A stretch of 31,951 nt of DNA from Chloroflexota bacterium (lineage in GTDB: Bacteria; Chloroflexota; Dehalococcoidia; SM23-28-2; RBG-16-64-32): contig VBEI01000095.1 of the NCBI GenBank assembly GCA_005882715.1, positions 1 to 31,951 on the forward strand, given 5' to 3'. Below are positions 7,096 through 15,107 of the stretch, one piece after another (position 1 is the first letter of the stretch; each line of letters starts with the position of its first letter). Both the position numbers and the translations under genes were made by a program. The notes below the pieces were generated by a model. The model saw nothing but the letters and a program-made list of their open reading frames with translations, had not been told where the DNA came from and did no database searches.

Positions 7096-7731
7096 GTGGC
7101 GATCTATGACGCGTCCATTCCGCTCCGAACTGGCATGCCTACCTATGCCGGGGAGCCTGGGCCCCGACTCGATTACCTGAAGCAGATTGCACGCGGGGAC
7201 TCCGCGAACGTGACTGCCCTCTCCCTTGGCTCGCACACAGGGACGCACGTCGACGCCCCGCATCACTTCCTCGACGGTCGCTCGACGGTCGAGGCTATGC
7301 CGATCGAGGCGCTCGTCGGCCCGGTGCAGGTCATCGAGCTCGCCGAGCGGCGCCACATCACCGCCGTGGACCTCGAGTCCGCTGCAATGCCTTCCGAGGC
7401 AACACGCCTTCTCCTGAAGACGCCGAACAGCCGATTCTGGAACGACGACGAGTTCCATACCGACTTTGTGGGATTGACCGGCGATGCAGCTCGCTGGCTC
7501 GTTGAGCGCGGTTTCGTCCTGGTCGGTATCGATTACCTGTCGATTGAGCAGTTCCGCTCGCCGACTCACGAGGTCCATAAGACGTTGCTTGATGCCGGGA
7601 TAATCATTGTTGAGGGACTCGATTTAAGGAACGTGCCGGCGGGCGCCTATATGATGGCCTGCGCGCCACTCAAGGTGGTTGGCGCGGAAGGGGCTCCGGC
7701 GCGCGTTTTCCTCTGGGACCGAGCCCCATAG
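7096..7731 (+). CDS. Metal-dependent cyclase family protein (kynurenine formamidase-like)
   Basis: A 211-residue member of the cyclase family, which includes bacterial kynurenine formamidase (KynB) and isatin hydrolase; these hydrolyse amide or cyclic bonds with a divalent metal. The defining HxGTHxDxPxHF motif is present as SHTGTHVDAPHHFLDG near residue 50, and later GIDYLSIEQF and EGLDLRNVPAGAYMMACAPLKV match the C-terminal half. The GTG at 7096 is chosen because a strong AGAAGGAGG Shine-Dalgarno sequence sits at 7079-7087 and the family consensus begins with IYDASIPLRTGMPTYAG. A longer in-frame extension to 6970 would overlap the pterin dehydratase gene and lacks family similarity. The substrate is not determined; no kynurenine-pathway neighbours are seen. 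Confidence 0.88.
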   Translation: MAIYDASIPLRTGMPTYAGEPGPRLDYLKQIARGDSANVTALSLGSHTGTHVDAPHHFLDGRSTVEAMPIEALVGPVQVIELAERRHITAVDLESAAMPSEATRLLLKTPNSRFWNDDEFHTDFVGLTGDAARWLVERGFVLVGIDYLSIEQFRSPTHEVHKTLLDAGIIIVEGLDLRNVPAGAYMMACAPLKVVGAEGAPARVFLWDRAP

Positions 7732-7757
7732 CCGAGGAGCGTCGGTACCCTAGAGCC

Positions 7758-9842
7758 TCAACTCCGCTCGCGCTCGAAGCCCGGCCAGCGGAACAACTTT
7801 GGCAACTCTCGCGAAGCTTCGTTCTCCTCAGTGGCCGATAACCTCAGCGCGATCAACCGGCAGCCGTGCGGCGGCAACTCAAAGGGCAGGCAGCCTTCTC
7901 GAACGCCAAGATAGTCGTGGCTCCAGGCATCGAATACCTCGAACCGACCGGCTGGTAGCGGCGCTTCTATCCTCGCGATCGCGTCACCCCAGTTGAAGAC
8001 CGCAAGCATGCGATGCGAGCCGCAGTCCAGCTCAAGCAGCCGTGAGACATCTGACTCGAACAAATCGATCGGTCGCGCCGCCTTCCCGCTCGGCGGCAGG
8101 AGCATCGACAGCCACTGCCGCCTCTCGTCCGACAGCCGCGCGAGGTCATCACTGTCCGCCACCATCCCGCCGGACATGGCGATTACAGTGGCCAGCGTGC
8201 GGACCTCGTCCTCAGTGAGTGCGGTCTCCTCAGAGCGAACCAGCAGGCAGTCTGGGTCATTCTGCCAAAGCCGCCCGTGCATCCACCAGCGCGTCATCGT
8301 ATTGCGGATCGCATTCAGCGCCGACGGTTCGCTCATCCGCTTGCGCTGTGGATCATCCGACCGCCCCCGTGGCTTCCAGAAGGGCGCGATGTCGGGCGAA
8401 ATCCGCGCCCCGTTCACAAGTCCCACGCTCGCCCCCATCGGGTTCCCGCAACCGAGCACAAACCGCTCACCCACTGCCTCCCGGATTGCCTCGAGCCCGC
8501 GCCGGTAGGCCTGCGCCCGGGTCACTTCCGCGTCGCACCGCATCCCATCCACGGCGCCGGCGTAAATGAAGTCGATCTTCACATAGTCGAAGCCCCATCC
8601 CTCGCACACAGTGCGAACGACGAACTTCAGCCATTCGATCACCTCCGGCCGCGTCAGATCGAGTGCGTAGCAGTCCTGCCCCCAGTTCTGCATCGCGATG
8701 AACGGCTTCCCGGGCTTGTACTGGACCGCCCATTCAGGATGCTCCTTCCACAATCGCGATTTCTTACCAATCAGAAACGGCGCGAGCCACAGCCCCGCCT
8801 TGAACCCAGCTTCGTGTATCCGCTCCACGAGCCACCTCAGCCCATGCGGAAACTTGCCGTTTACGCCGAGCCAGTCGCCGATGTCAGCCTGCCAGCCGTC
8901 GTCGATCTGTACGTACTCAACCGCCAGCGCGTATCGCCCTTTACGGCTAAGCTCCTCGAGGTTCGCCAGCACCGCTTCCTCGCTCACTCCTTGCCAATAC
9001 TGGTACCAGGAGCACCACCCCGTCGCGATATCGGCGCTCGGTCGCCCGTGCATCGCCCGTCCGAGCGCGTCGCCGTAGCGCTCCATTGCCTCGAGCGGCG
9101 CCCGCGTCGGCTCGATCAGCAGCCGCTCAGACCTCATCTTCCCGCCAGGCGGAACCGTGATCCCGTCTGCATACGACCACGCCGCCAACGTTTGCGCCTC
9201 GCGGTCCAGCCAAATCTGCGACATCTGGTCACCCGTCGTCACGAACCCGGCCACGATGCTCCGCCTGCACTCGGGCGAAAAGACCGCAGTCATTAGATCC
9301 GAGACGAACCGCCCCGCCCTCGCCTCCGGCTGCGTGCTCGGCGCGATCACCGATGGCGCCATTGGCACATCCTCGCCCGAGCACTCGAGCAGCAGCGTCG
9401 GCGACCAGCTCTGCCATCCCTGCTTGTAGAAGCGCCAGGTCTCGCCCGATGAGGCGAGATTCAGGCGCGCGCCCTGAAGCACGTCGAAGCGGGCGACCCT
9501 TGCCGGCTCCGGAGTCTCGTTGTGTAGATCGCCATCAATCACGACGCTGGGCGCAGCGTCGTACAGCGTCACCGTTACGCTCAGGCTTAAGCCATTGCGG
9601 ATGTCCACTTCAGCCGTCATGCCTAATCCACCCCCAAGTGCATCGTCCACGGGCTGGTTCGCACTCACCAGGCGCATGCTCAGTCCCCGACTTGACAGGG
9701 GGCTACCATCGGTGAGAACGACACCAAACGCCGCATCCGATACAACCCTGTCGCCGTCACCGTCACGCACATCGAATACACCGTTTTCCGCATCCAGGCG
9801 AACGGCAATAAGGCCGTTCGACAGTTCGAACGCCTCAAGCAC
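7758..9842 (-). CDS. Alpha-galactosidase, glycoside hydrolase family 36
   Basis: A 694-residue GH36/melibiase enzyme that releases terminal alpha-galactose from oligosaccharides such as melibiose and raffinose. The N-terminal beta-sandwich is followed by the TIM barrel, with GWCSWYQYW, VQIDDGWQADIGDW, GFKAGLWLAPFL and the nucleophile in YVKIDF (about Asp424 from this start). The acid/base is in ARISPDIAPFW (about Asp484), and a C-terminal beta domain closes the protein. No signal peptide is visible, so it acts in the cytoplasm on imported sugars. I favour the GTG at 9842, which overlaps the galK stop by 8 bp and suits translational coupling; an ATG at 9869 and a longer frame to 9953 are alternatives. 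With galK it forms a two-gene galactoside unit. Confidence 0.92.
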   Translation of the reverse strand: MLEAFELSNGLIAVRLDAENGVFDVRDGDGDRVVSDAAFGVVLTDGSPLSSRGLSMRLVSANQPVDDALGGGLGMTAEVDIRNGLSLSVTVTLYDAAPSVVIDGDLHNETPEPARVARFDVLQGARLNLASSGETWRFYKQGWQSWSPTLLLECSGEDVPMAPSVIAPSTQPEARAGRFVSDLMTAVFSPECRRSIVAGFVTTGDQMSQIWLDREAQTLAAWSYADGITVPPGGKMRSERLLIEPTRAPLEAMERYGDALGRAMHGRPSADIATGWCSWYQYWQGVSEEAVLANLEELSRKGRYALAVEYVQIDDGWQADIGDWLGVNGKFPHGLRWLVERIHEAGFKAGLWLAPFLIGKKSRLWKEHPEWAVQYKPGKPFIAMQNWGQDCYALDLTRPEVIEWLKFVVRTVCEGWGFDYVKIDFIYAGAVDGMRCDAEVTRAQAYRRGLEAIREAVGERFVLGCGNPMGASVGLVNGARISPDIAPFWKPRGRSDDPQRKRMSEPSALNAIRNTMTRWWMHGRLWQNDPDCLLVRSEETALTEDEVRTLATVIAMSGGMVADSDDLARLSDERRQWLSMLLPPSGKAARPIDLFESDVSRLLELDCGSHRMLAVFNWGDAIARIEAPLPAGRFEVFDAWSHDYLGVREGCLPFELPPHGCRLIALRLSATEENEASRELPKLFRWPGFERERS

Positions 9843-10971
9843 GGGAAACCCTGAGCCCGTCGACCGCATGGCACACGAACATCTCTGCGGCCAGCCCTGT
9901 CTTCGCCCGGTAGGGTTCGACAACGCCTGCCTCGAAGCGCGCCACCGCGTCACGCGCGACTAGGTTCACCGTGCACCCCCCGAACCCCGCCCCCGTCAGT
10001 CGCGCCCCGATTAACCCTTCCGCCCGCGACGCCAGCTCCACCAGCAGGTCCAACTCGGGCGTCGACACCTCGAAGTCGTCCCGCAGACTCGCGTGCGATT
10101 GGTACATGAGTTCGCCGAGGCGGGCCACGTTACTCGAACGCAGCGCGTCCACTGCCTCGAGCACGCGCTGGTTCTCGAAAATCACATGCCGCGCCCGCCG
10201 CTTCAACGGCTCCGGCAGTCGTTCGATATCGCTGACCGCCGCATTTCGCAGCGACTCGACGCCAAGCGCTGGGGCTGCCGCCGCGCATTCCTGGCGTCGC
10301 TGGTTGTATGCCGTTTCCCCAAGCGGCCGTCGCATCTTAGAGTCCACGACGATGATGGCAACATCGCCGGGCAACGGGACGTAGTCCAGCTCCAGCGACC
10401 GGCAGTCGATGAGCAATGCGTGACCGGCACGTGACCAGGCAGCGGCCAGCTGGTCCATCATGCCGCTCTGCACGCCGACGAACTGGTTCTCGGCCTTCTG
10501 GCACACCAATGCCAATCGCCCCGGATCCATCTCAATCCCTGACGCTGCACAGAAAGCTCCCGCCACGGCGACCTCCAGTGCGGCCGACGACGACAGCCCC
10601 GATTCAAGCGGCACATCGCCCGCGATTGCGAGATCAACGCCGCGAAGCTCGTATCCCGCGTCCAGTAGCGCCCACGCCACACCTCGCACGTAATCTCGCC
10701 ATTCCCGCCGCCCCGTGCGCCGCGGTGCAGCGACTCCCCACTCGTCGCGCGCGTCGAACTCCGCCGAGAAAACGCGCACGGTGTTCCCTTCAGCAAGCGC
10801 CGCAGCGGCCGCGATGGTGCGGTTGATGGCGACAGGCAGCACGAACCCATCATTGTAATCGGTGTGCTCGCCGATCAGGTTCACGCGTCCGGGCGCTTCG
10901 GCGACTAAGGCAGGCTCCCGGCCGAACCGCTGCCGAAAAACGTGCTCGATGGACTGGACTTCTGCCTGCAT
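9835..10971 (-). CDS. galK: Galactokinase
   Basis: A GHMP-family kinase, 378 aa, that phosphorylates alpha-D-galactose at C1 with ATP, the first Leloir step after epimerisation. The galactokinase signature is APGRVNLIGEHTDYNDGFVLP near the N-terminus, the ATP loop is PLESGLSSSAALEVAVA and motif 3 is LTGAGFGGCTVNLV. Length matches the family (about 380) when the ATG at 10971 (MQAEVQSIEHVF) is used. The longer frame from 11019 adds 16 residues without similarity and runs to within 5 bp of the divergent gene. It overlaps the alpha-galactosidase start by 8 bp. galT and galE are not in the window, so they must be elsewhere or the pathway is incomplete. Confidence 0.95.
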   Translation of the reverse strand: MQAEVQSIEHVFRQRFGREPALVAEAPGRVNLIGEHTDYNDGFVLPVAINRTIAAAAALAEGNTVRVFSAEFDARDEWGVAAPRRTGRREWRDYVRGVAWALLDAGYELRGVDLAIAGDVPLESGLSSSAALEVAVAGAFCAASGIEMDPGRLALVCQKAENQFVGVQSGMMDQLAAAWSRAGHALLIDCRSLELDYVPLPGDVAIIVVDSKMRRPLGETAYNQRRQECAAAAPALGVESLRNAAVSDIERLPEPLKRRARHVIFENQRVLEAVDALRSSNVARLGELMYQSHASLRDDFEVSTPELDLLVELASRAEGLIGARLTGAGFGGCTVNLVARDAVARFEAGVVEPYRAKTGLAAEMFVCHAVDGLRVSRA

Positions 10972-11024
10972 TAGAAGCGTCGGGTTGTGTCTCGTTTGCG
11001 GGTTGACGGGCCAGTGCATATCAT

Positions 11025-12242
11025 ATGACTCCCATGCCCGAGAGCGCCCTCGACGGACTGACCATTATCGAATACAACCGGACGGGGGGCGCAGCTTACG
11101 CCACGAAGCTGATGGCCGATCTCGGCGCGGAGGTCATCAAGGTCGAGCCGCTGACCGGCGATCCGGACCGATGCCTGGGCCCCTTTCCAGGCGGCGAGCC
11201 CCATCCGGAGAAGAGCGGGACGTTTCTCTACCTCAACTGCAATAAGCAAAGCGTGATGCTCGACATAACCAACCACACCGGCCGGCAGGTGCTCGACAGC
11301 CTATTGCGGGACGCCGACGTTTTCATCCATGACATTCCGCCGGCCGAAGCAGAGGCTCTTGGGCTCAGCGACAAGCAGGTGCGAGCCGGGAAGGACAGGC
11401 TCGTCACGACGTTCATCTCGCCTTTCGGCGAAAGCGGCCCGCACCGAGACTGGAAGGCGTATGACTTGACCACTCTCAGCGCCGGGGGTTGGACATGGCT
11501 GAACGGCTGGCCCGGTCACCCGGAGATGCCGCCGCTTCGCCCGTTCGGCAGGCAGAGCGCATACCAGGCGGGCGTAAACGCTGCCCTGGCAACAATGGGC
11601 GCCCTGCTCGCCAGGCTTCGGACCGGCCGGGGCCAGCATGTCGAGGTCTCGGCGCAAGAATGCATCACCGCAATCCTCGAGATGACCTTCGCCTTCTGGC
11701 CGTATATGAACGCGCCGACGGCCCGCTGGGGCCAGCGCCCGATACACCCCATCGACTTCTTCCAATGCAAGGACGGCGGCTGGATCTTCGTCCTCTGCGT
11801 CGAGGAGCACCAGTGGCAGCGCCTGGTGGAGTTGATGGAGACGCCCGAGTGGACGCAGTGGGAGGTTGCTGCCAACCGGTTCGTCCGCGCCTCCAACTGG
11901 GATGCCCTGCGGCCGTTTATGGAGGAGTGGGTGAGCCAGTGGACGACCGATGACCTCTACAAGGCCGCTCAGGCGAAGCGTATTCCTTTCGCGCCGGCCT
12001 CGACCCTGAGCCAGCTACTGGACTCGGAGCACCTGAAGGCGCGTGGCTTCTTCGTGGAGATCGCTTACCCTCAAGCCGGAACAATCAAGCAGCCAGGCGC
12101 CCCGTTCAAGATGAGCGAGACTCCCTGGGAGATCCGGACGCCCGCGCCGACGCTCGGCCAGCACAACGAGACGATTCTCGGCGAGCGCCTCGGCCTTTCC
12201 GGCGACGAGATCAAGTCGCTGAATGGAGCGAGAGTCGGATAA
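11025..12242 (+). CDS. CaiB/BaiF (family III) CoA-transferase subunit lacking the catalytic Asp
   Basis: A 405-residue family III CoA-transferase-like protein with the usual N-terminal CoA-binding segment (LDGLTIIEYNRTGGAAYATKLMADLGAEVIKVEP) and the conserved LLARLRTGRGQHVEVSAQE block. In active members an Asp four residues before the Gly of DxxxG forms the aspartyl-CoA anhydride. Here the aligned stretch is SAYQAGVNAA, putting Ala179 at that site, and the VENFRPG motif is also degraded (IHDIPPAE). The partner gene starts on its stop codon and retains the Asp, so this is probably the non-catalytic subunit of a heteromer, as described for BbsEF benzylsuccinate CoA-transferase. The start ATG at 11025 has no clear Shine-Dalgarno sequence; an ATG at 11034 is also possible. 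The substrate is unknown. Confidence 0.88.
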   Translation: MTPMPESALDGLTIIEYNRTGGAAYATKLMADLGAEVIKVEPLTGDPDRCLGPFPGGEPHPEKSGTFLYLNCNKQSVMLDITNHTGRQVLDSLLRDADVFIHDIPPAEAEALGLSDKQVRAGKDRLVTTFISPFGESGPHRDWKAYDLTTLSAGGWTWLNGWPGHPEMPPLRPFGRQSAYQAGVNAALATMGALLARLRTGRGQHVEVSAQECITAILEMTFAFWPYMNAPTARWGQRPIHPIDFFQCKDGGWIFVLCVEEHQWQRLVELMETPEWTQWEVAANRFVRASNWDALRPFMEEWVSQWTTDDLYKAAQAKRIPFAPASTLSQLLDSEHLKARGFFVEIAYPQAGTIKQPGAPFKMSETPWEIRTPAPTLGQHNETILGERLGLSGDEIKSLNGARVG

Positions 12243-13453
12243 TGCCGGGCCCGCTCGAAGGCATCCGCGTCGCGGACTTCACCTGGGTCTGGGCCGGACC
12301 GACTTGCACGATGCAGCTCGCCCACATGGGGGCCGAGGTCATTCGAATGGAGTCGATGCGCCGGGTCTGCACACTTCGTATGCTGCCGCCGTGGCCGGAC
12401 GGCCAGCCGGGAGTGAACCGCTCGGGTTACTTCAACCAGTACAACCAGGGGAAGCGCAGCATTCAGCTCGACATCTCGAAGCCGGAGGGAGCGGAGATGG
12501 CGAAGCAGATCGTGGCGATGAGCGACGTCGCTGTCGAGAACTTCGCTTCTAACGTCATCGACCGGCTCGGCCTTGGCTACGAGGAGCTTTGCAAGGTCAA
12601 GCCTGACCTCATCATGATCAGTATGTCGGGCTACGGGCGCGGCGGGCCGGAAAGCGGCTACGTTTCTTACGGACCGGCGCAGGTGCCGTTGTCGGGAATG
12701 TCCCAGCTCACGGGCTACTCGGGCTGGCAGCCGATGCACGTCGGCATGTCCTACGGCGACCCGAACGCCGGCCTGCACGCGGCGTTTGCCGTGCTCTCGG
12801 CCCTCTTCTATCGGGCGCGCACCGGCAAGGGGCAGTACATCGATATGTCTCAGCAGGAGTCAACAATGGCGGTACTCGGGGAAGGCTTCATGGAGTACGG
12901 AATGAACGGCGCTCAGCCGCCGCGCAGCGGCAACCGAGTGGCGCATATGGCCCCGCACGGCGTCTTCATGTGCGCCGGCGAAGACCGCTGGTTGTCCATC
13001 GCCTGCGCGACCGACGACGAATGGCGAGCGCTTTGCGGGGTCATGGAGCGGCCCGATCTCGCCGGCGACGCGCGCTTCCGAACGCTCGCGGACCGAAAGG
13101 CGAACGAAGACGATCTTGAAACCGAGATCATGTCGTGGACGCTCACGCAAGAGCCGTTCGAGGCCAGCGAACGCCTCCAGGCTGCGGGCGTCGCCGCCTC
13201 GCCGCCGTTCATGAACCGCGAGCTGGCCGAAGACCCTCACCTCAGCGAACGTGGCTTCTTCGTGGAGAAGGAGCACCCGGAGGTCGGCGTCCGCCAGCAT
13301 GCCGGCATCCCCTGGCGAATGTCTGAAACACCGTGCGAGGTATGGCGCGCGGCGCCTATTATGGGCCAGGACAACGACTACGTTTTCGGCGAGCTGCTCG
13401 GCCTATCGAGTGGGCAGATTGAAGACCTGAAGGCGCGACAGGTCGTTTACTAG
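12242..13453 (+). CDS. CaiB/BaiF (family III) CoA-transferase, catalytic subunit
   Basis: A 403-residue family III CoA-transferase. It has LEGIRVADFTWVWAGPTCTMQLAHMGAEVIRMES at the N-terminus, VENFASNVIDRLGLGYEEL, the GYG block SMSGYGRGGPESGY and the catalytic segment MSYGDPNAGLHAA, with Asp173 as predicted nucleophile, followed by ARTGKGQYIDMSQQE. It transfers CoA between carboxylic acids. Its ATG shares one base with the preceding stop (TAATG), so the two are translationally coupled and probably made in equal amounts. The downstream alpha/beta hydrolase, 17 bp on, may hydrolyse or process the product. The pathway could be degradation of an aromatic, carnitine-like or dicarboxylic compound; nothing here fixes it. 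Confidence 0.92.
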   Translation: MPGPLEGIRVADFTWVWAGPTCTMQLAHMGAEVIRMESMRRVCTLRMLPPWPDGQPGVNRSGYFNQYNQGKRSIQLDISKPEGAEMAKQIVAMSDVAVENFASNVIDRLGLGYEELCKVKPDLIMISMSGYGRGGPESGYVSYGPAQVPLSGMSQLTGYSGWQPMHVGMSYGDPNAGLHAAFAVLSALFYRARTGKGQYIDMSQQESTMAVLGEGFMEYGMNGAQPPRSGNRVAHMAPHGVFMCAGEDRWLSIACATDDEWRALCGVMERPDLAGDARFRTLADRKANEDDLETEIMSWTLTQEPFEASERLQAAGVAASPPFMNRELAEDPHLSERGFFVEKEHPEVGVRQHAGIPWRMSETPCEVWRAAPIMGQDNDYVFGELLGLSSGQIEDLKARQVVY

Positions 13454-13470
13454 GCAGCCGACGTACGCCG

Positions 13471-14283
13471 ATGCTAGAGACCATCACGGCGGCGGCTTCT
13501 GACGGGGTCAAAGTCGCTGCACACGTCAAGGGGTCGGGACCACCGTTGCTGGTTCTGCATGGCGGCCCGATGAACGACCATCGTACGTTCGGCGACTACC
13601 TGGATCCCATCGGGGAATATCGCACGCTGTACTTGTTGGACCAACGCGGGTGCGGTGCTTCGGATGACGCACCTGAAGACGCCTACACGCTCGCAAGGCT
13701 CGCTCGGGATGTCGAGGATACTCGGGCTGCGCTTAACCATGACAGGATCGACCTTCTCGGGCATTCCTACGGCGGTCTCATAGCTCTTCGCTATGCCCTG
13801 CGCTGGCCCGACCGCGTGCAGACGTTAATCATCGTTGGGTGTCCCGCTCGAGGCCGGAACGGCGTCCTCGTCTCACCGAGTGCGTGGTCTATTTGGGCCA
13901 TGCAAATCACCGCGAGCTTGCGGCAAGATACCGACTGGACTGAATTTGCCCTTAAGCACGATGTTGGAAACCGTGACAAAGTGGAGGAAGTACGTACGAG
14001 CTTGTCGGTGCCTAAGCGCTTTGATCCGAAGCGTTCCAGGCCACTTATGCGGGCGGCGTTTCGCACAATCGATGTTTCTCCGCTCGCCACACGGGTGCGC
14101 ACGGTCGCGATCTTCGGGAAGCAAGACCGTCGCTTCGTCTGGGATGCTCCTTACCTTCGCGCTAAGGGCTTCCGTGTCTATCTCGTCGATAAATGCGGTC
14201 ACTTCCCATACATCGAGCAGGCCGAGCGCTTCCACGCGATCGTGAAGGAGACGCTGTCCCAGCAAGTGCCCGCGCCTGCCTGA
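13471..14283 (+). CDS. Alpha/beta hydrolase, S33 proline-iminopeptidase-like
   Basis: A 270-residue hydrolase with HGGPMNDH, DQRGCGASDDAPEDAYTL and the elbow GHSYGG (Ser99), a combination characteristic of the S33 iminopeptidase and related esterase group. The acid is in GKQDRRFVWDAP and the histidine in DKCGHFPYIEQAERF, so the triad is complete. It has no signal peptide and is likely cytoplasmic. It follows the CoA-transferase pair after 17 bp in the same direction and probably belongs to that operon, ending before the TetR promoter. Whether it is a true aminopeptidase or an esterase or lactonase for the pathway cannot be decided from sequence; the operon favours the latter. Confidence 0.86.
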   Translation: MLETITAAASDGVKVAAHVKGSGPPLLVLHGGPMNDHRTFGDYLDPIGEYRTLYLLDQRGCGASDDAPEDAYTLARLARDVEDTRAALNHDRIDLLGHSYGGLIALRYALRWPDRVQTLIIVGCPARGRNGVLVSPSAWSIWAMQITASLRQDTDWTEFALKHDVGNRDKVEEVRTSLSVPKRFDPKRSRPLMRAAFRTIDVSPLATRVRTVAIFGKQDRRFVWDAPYLRAKGFRVYLVDKCGHFPYIEQAERFHAIVKETLSQQVPAPA

Positions 14284-14360
14284 TTCGGCAGGTCGCGGCC
14301 AGGACATGATCGAAGCTGCGATCGCGTCGGGGAAGCGGGCGAGAATCCCCGTTATCTACA

Positions 14361-14393
14361 TTGACCGCGGAGCTTAGCCGGTGCTAAGTTCCG
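14361..14393 (+). promoter_or_regulatory. Promoter with embedded palindromic operator of the TetR gene
   Basis: TTGACC (14361-14366) is followed after 18 bp by an extended -10, TGCTAAGTT. The inverted repeat CGGAGCTTAG (14368-14377) and CTAAGTTCCG (14384-14393), nine of ten bases complementary around a 6-bp spacer, covers the spacer and the -10. A dimer bound here would block polymerase, which fits TetR autoregulation. It also places the transcription start near 14397, downstream of the GTG at 14381. Confidence 0.55.
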
Positions 14394-14413
14394 TCGTGGA
14401 GGGAAAGCCGGAC

Positions 14414-15073
14414 GTGACATCTTCGCCACGCACTACCCATCTGCGCGCCGCCAAGCGGACCCGTCGCGGTCCGCACACACGGCAGCAGATCCTGGACGCG
14501 TCGCTGCGCCTCTTTTCGGAGCGGGGTTTCGCCCGGACGACCGTGCGCGATATCGCACGGCAGGCGGGAATCACGGATGCGGCGATCTACTATCATTTCG
14601 ATTCCAAGCAAGAGCTCCTGGAGGCGCTGGTCGAAGAGCGCGGTTTCTTGAGCAGCCTGCAGAACCTGGCGCGGCTTCAGGCGGACGCCCCGCTCAAAGA
14701 GACTCTTCATTGGACCGCCCGCGGCGCCATCAACATCATGGACCAGAACCGGGACTTTCTACGATTGATCATCATGGAAGGTCTGGGCGGTGATGAGGCG
14801 GCGCTGGAGCAATACGGCCGGCTGCTCGGCCTCTGGGAAGATGCCTTGACCTCGGTCCTGCGCCGCTACGAAGACAAGGGCGAGCTTCCGCAGAATTCCG
14901 CCGCGACCGTGGCGCGGCACATCATCTACACGATACTGATGACCTTTCAAGAGAGCCTCCTGGGCCGCCATGTATCGCCGGGCGCACAGGCTGAAGACAG
15001 GCGGGCCGCGCTTAGCGAATTTGTGACGCCGGCGCTCGACCACATACTCCAGGGCCTCGCCCAGAACTCGTGA
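14414..15073 (+). CDS. TetR-family transcriptional regulator
   Basis: A 219-residue repressor. The HTH region is RQQILDASLRLFSERGFARTTVRDIARQAGITDAAIYYHFDSKQELLEALV, matching the TetR_N domain closely, and the C-terminal half is an all-helical ligand-binding domain of unknown specificity. I start at the GTG at 14414 because GGAGGG lies at 14398-14403 and the palindromic promoter occupies 14361-14393. An upstream GTG at 14381 would lie inside the operator and ahead of the predicted transcript. The basic stretch RAAKRTRRGPHTR precedes the HTH. It may control the upstream CoA-transferase and hydrolase operon, the downstream oxidoreductase, or both; I saw no second copy of its palindrome. Confidence 0.9.
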   Translation: MTSSPRTTHLRAAKRTRRGPHTRQQILDASLRLFSERGFARTTVRDIARQAGITDAAIYYHFDSKQELLEALVEERGFLSSLQNLARLQADAPLKETLHWTARGAINIMDQNRDFLRLIIMEGLGGDEAALEQYGRLLGLWEDALTSVLRRYEDKGELPQNSAATVARHIIYTILMTFQESLLGRHVSPGAQAEDRRAALSEFVTPALDHILQGLAQNS

Positions 15074-15107
15074 CAAATTCCCGAAGTCATCGCAAACGCA
15101 CGGTCTG

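Noticed and set aside
8277..9296. A 339-codon plus-strand frame
   Set aside because: It is antisense to the GH36 catalytic domain; Pro/Arg/His-rich, no recognisable domain.
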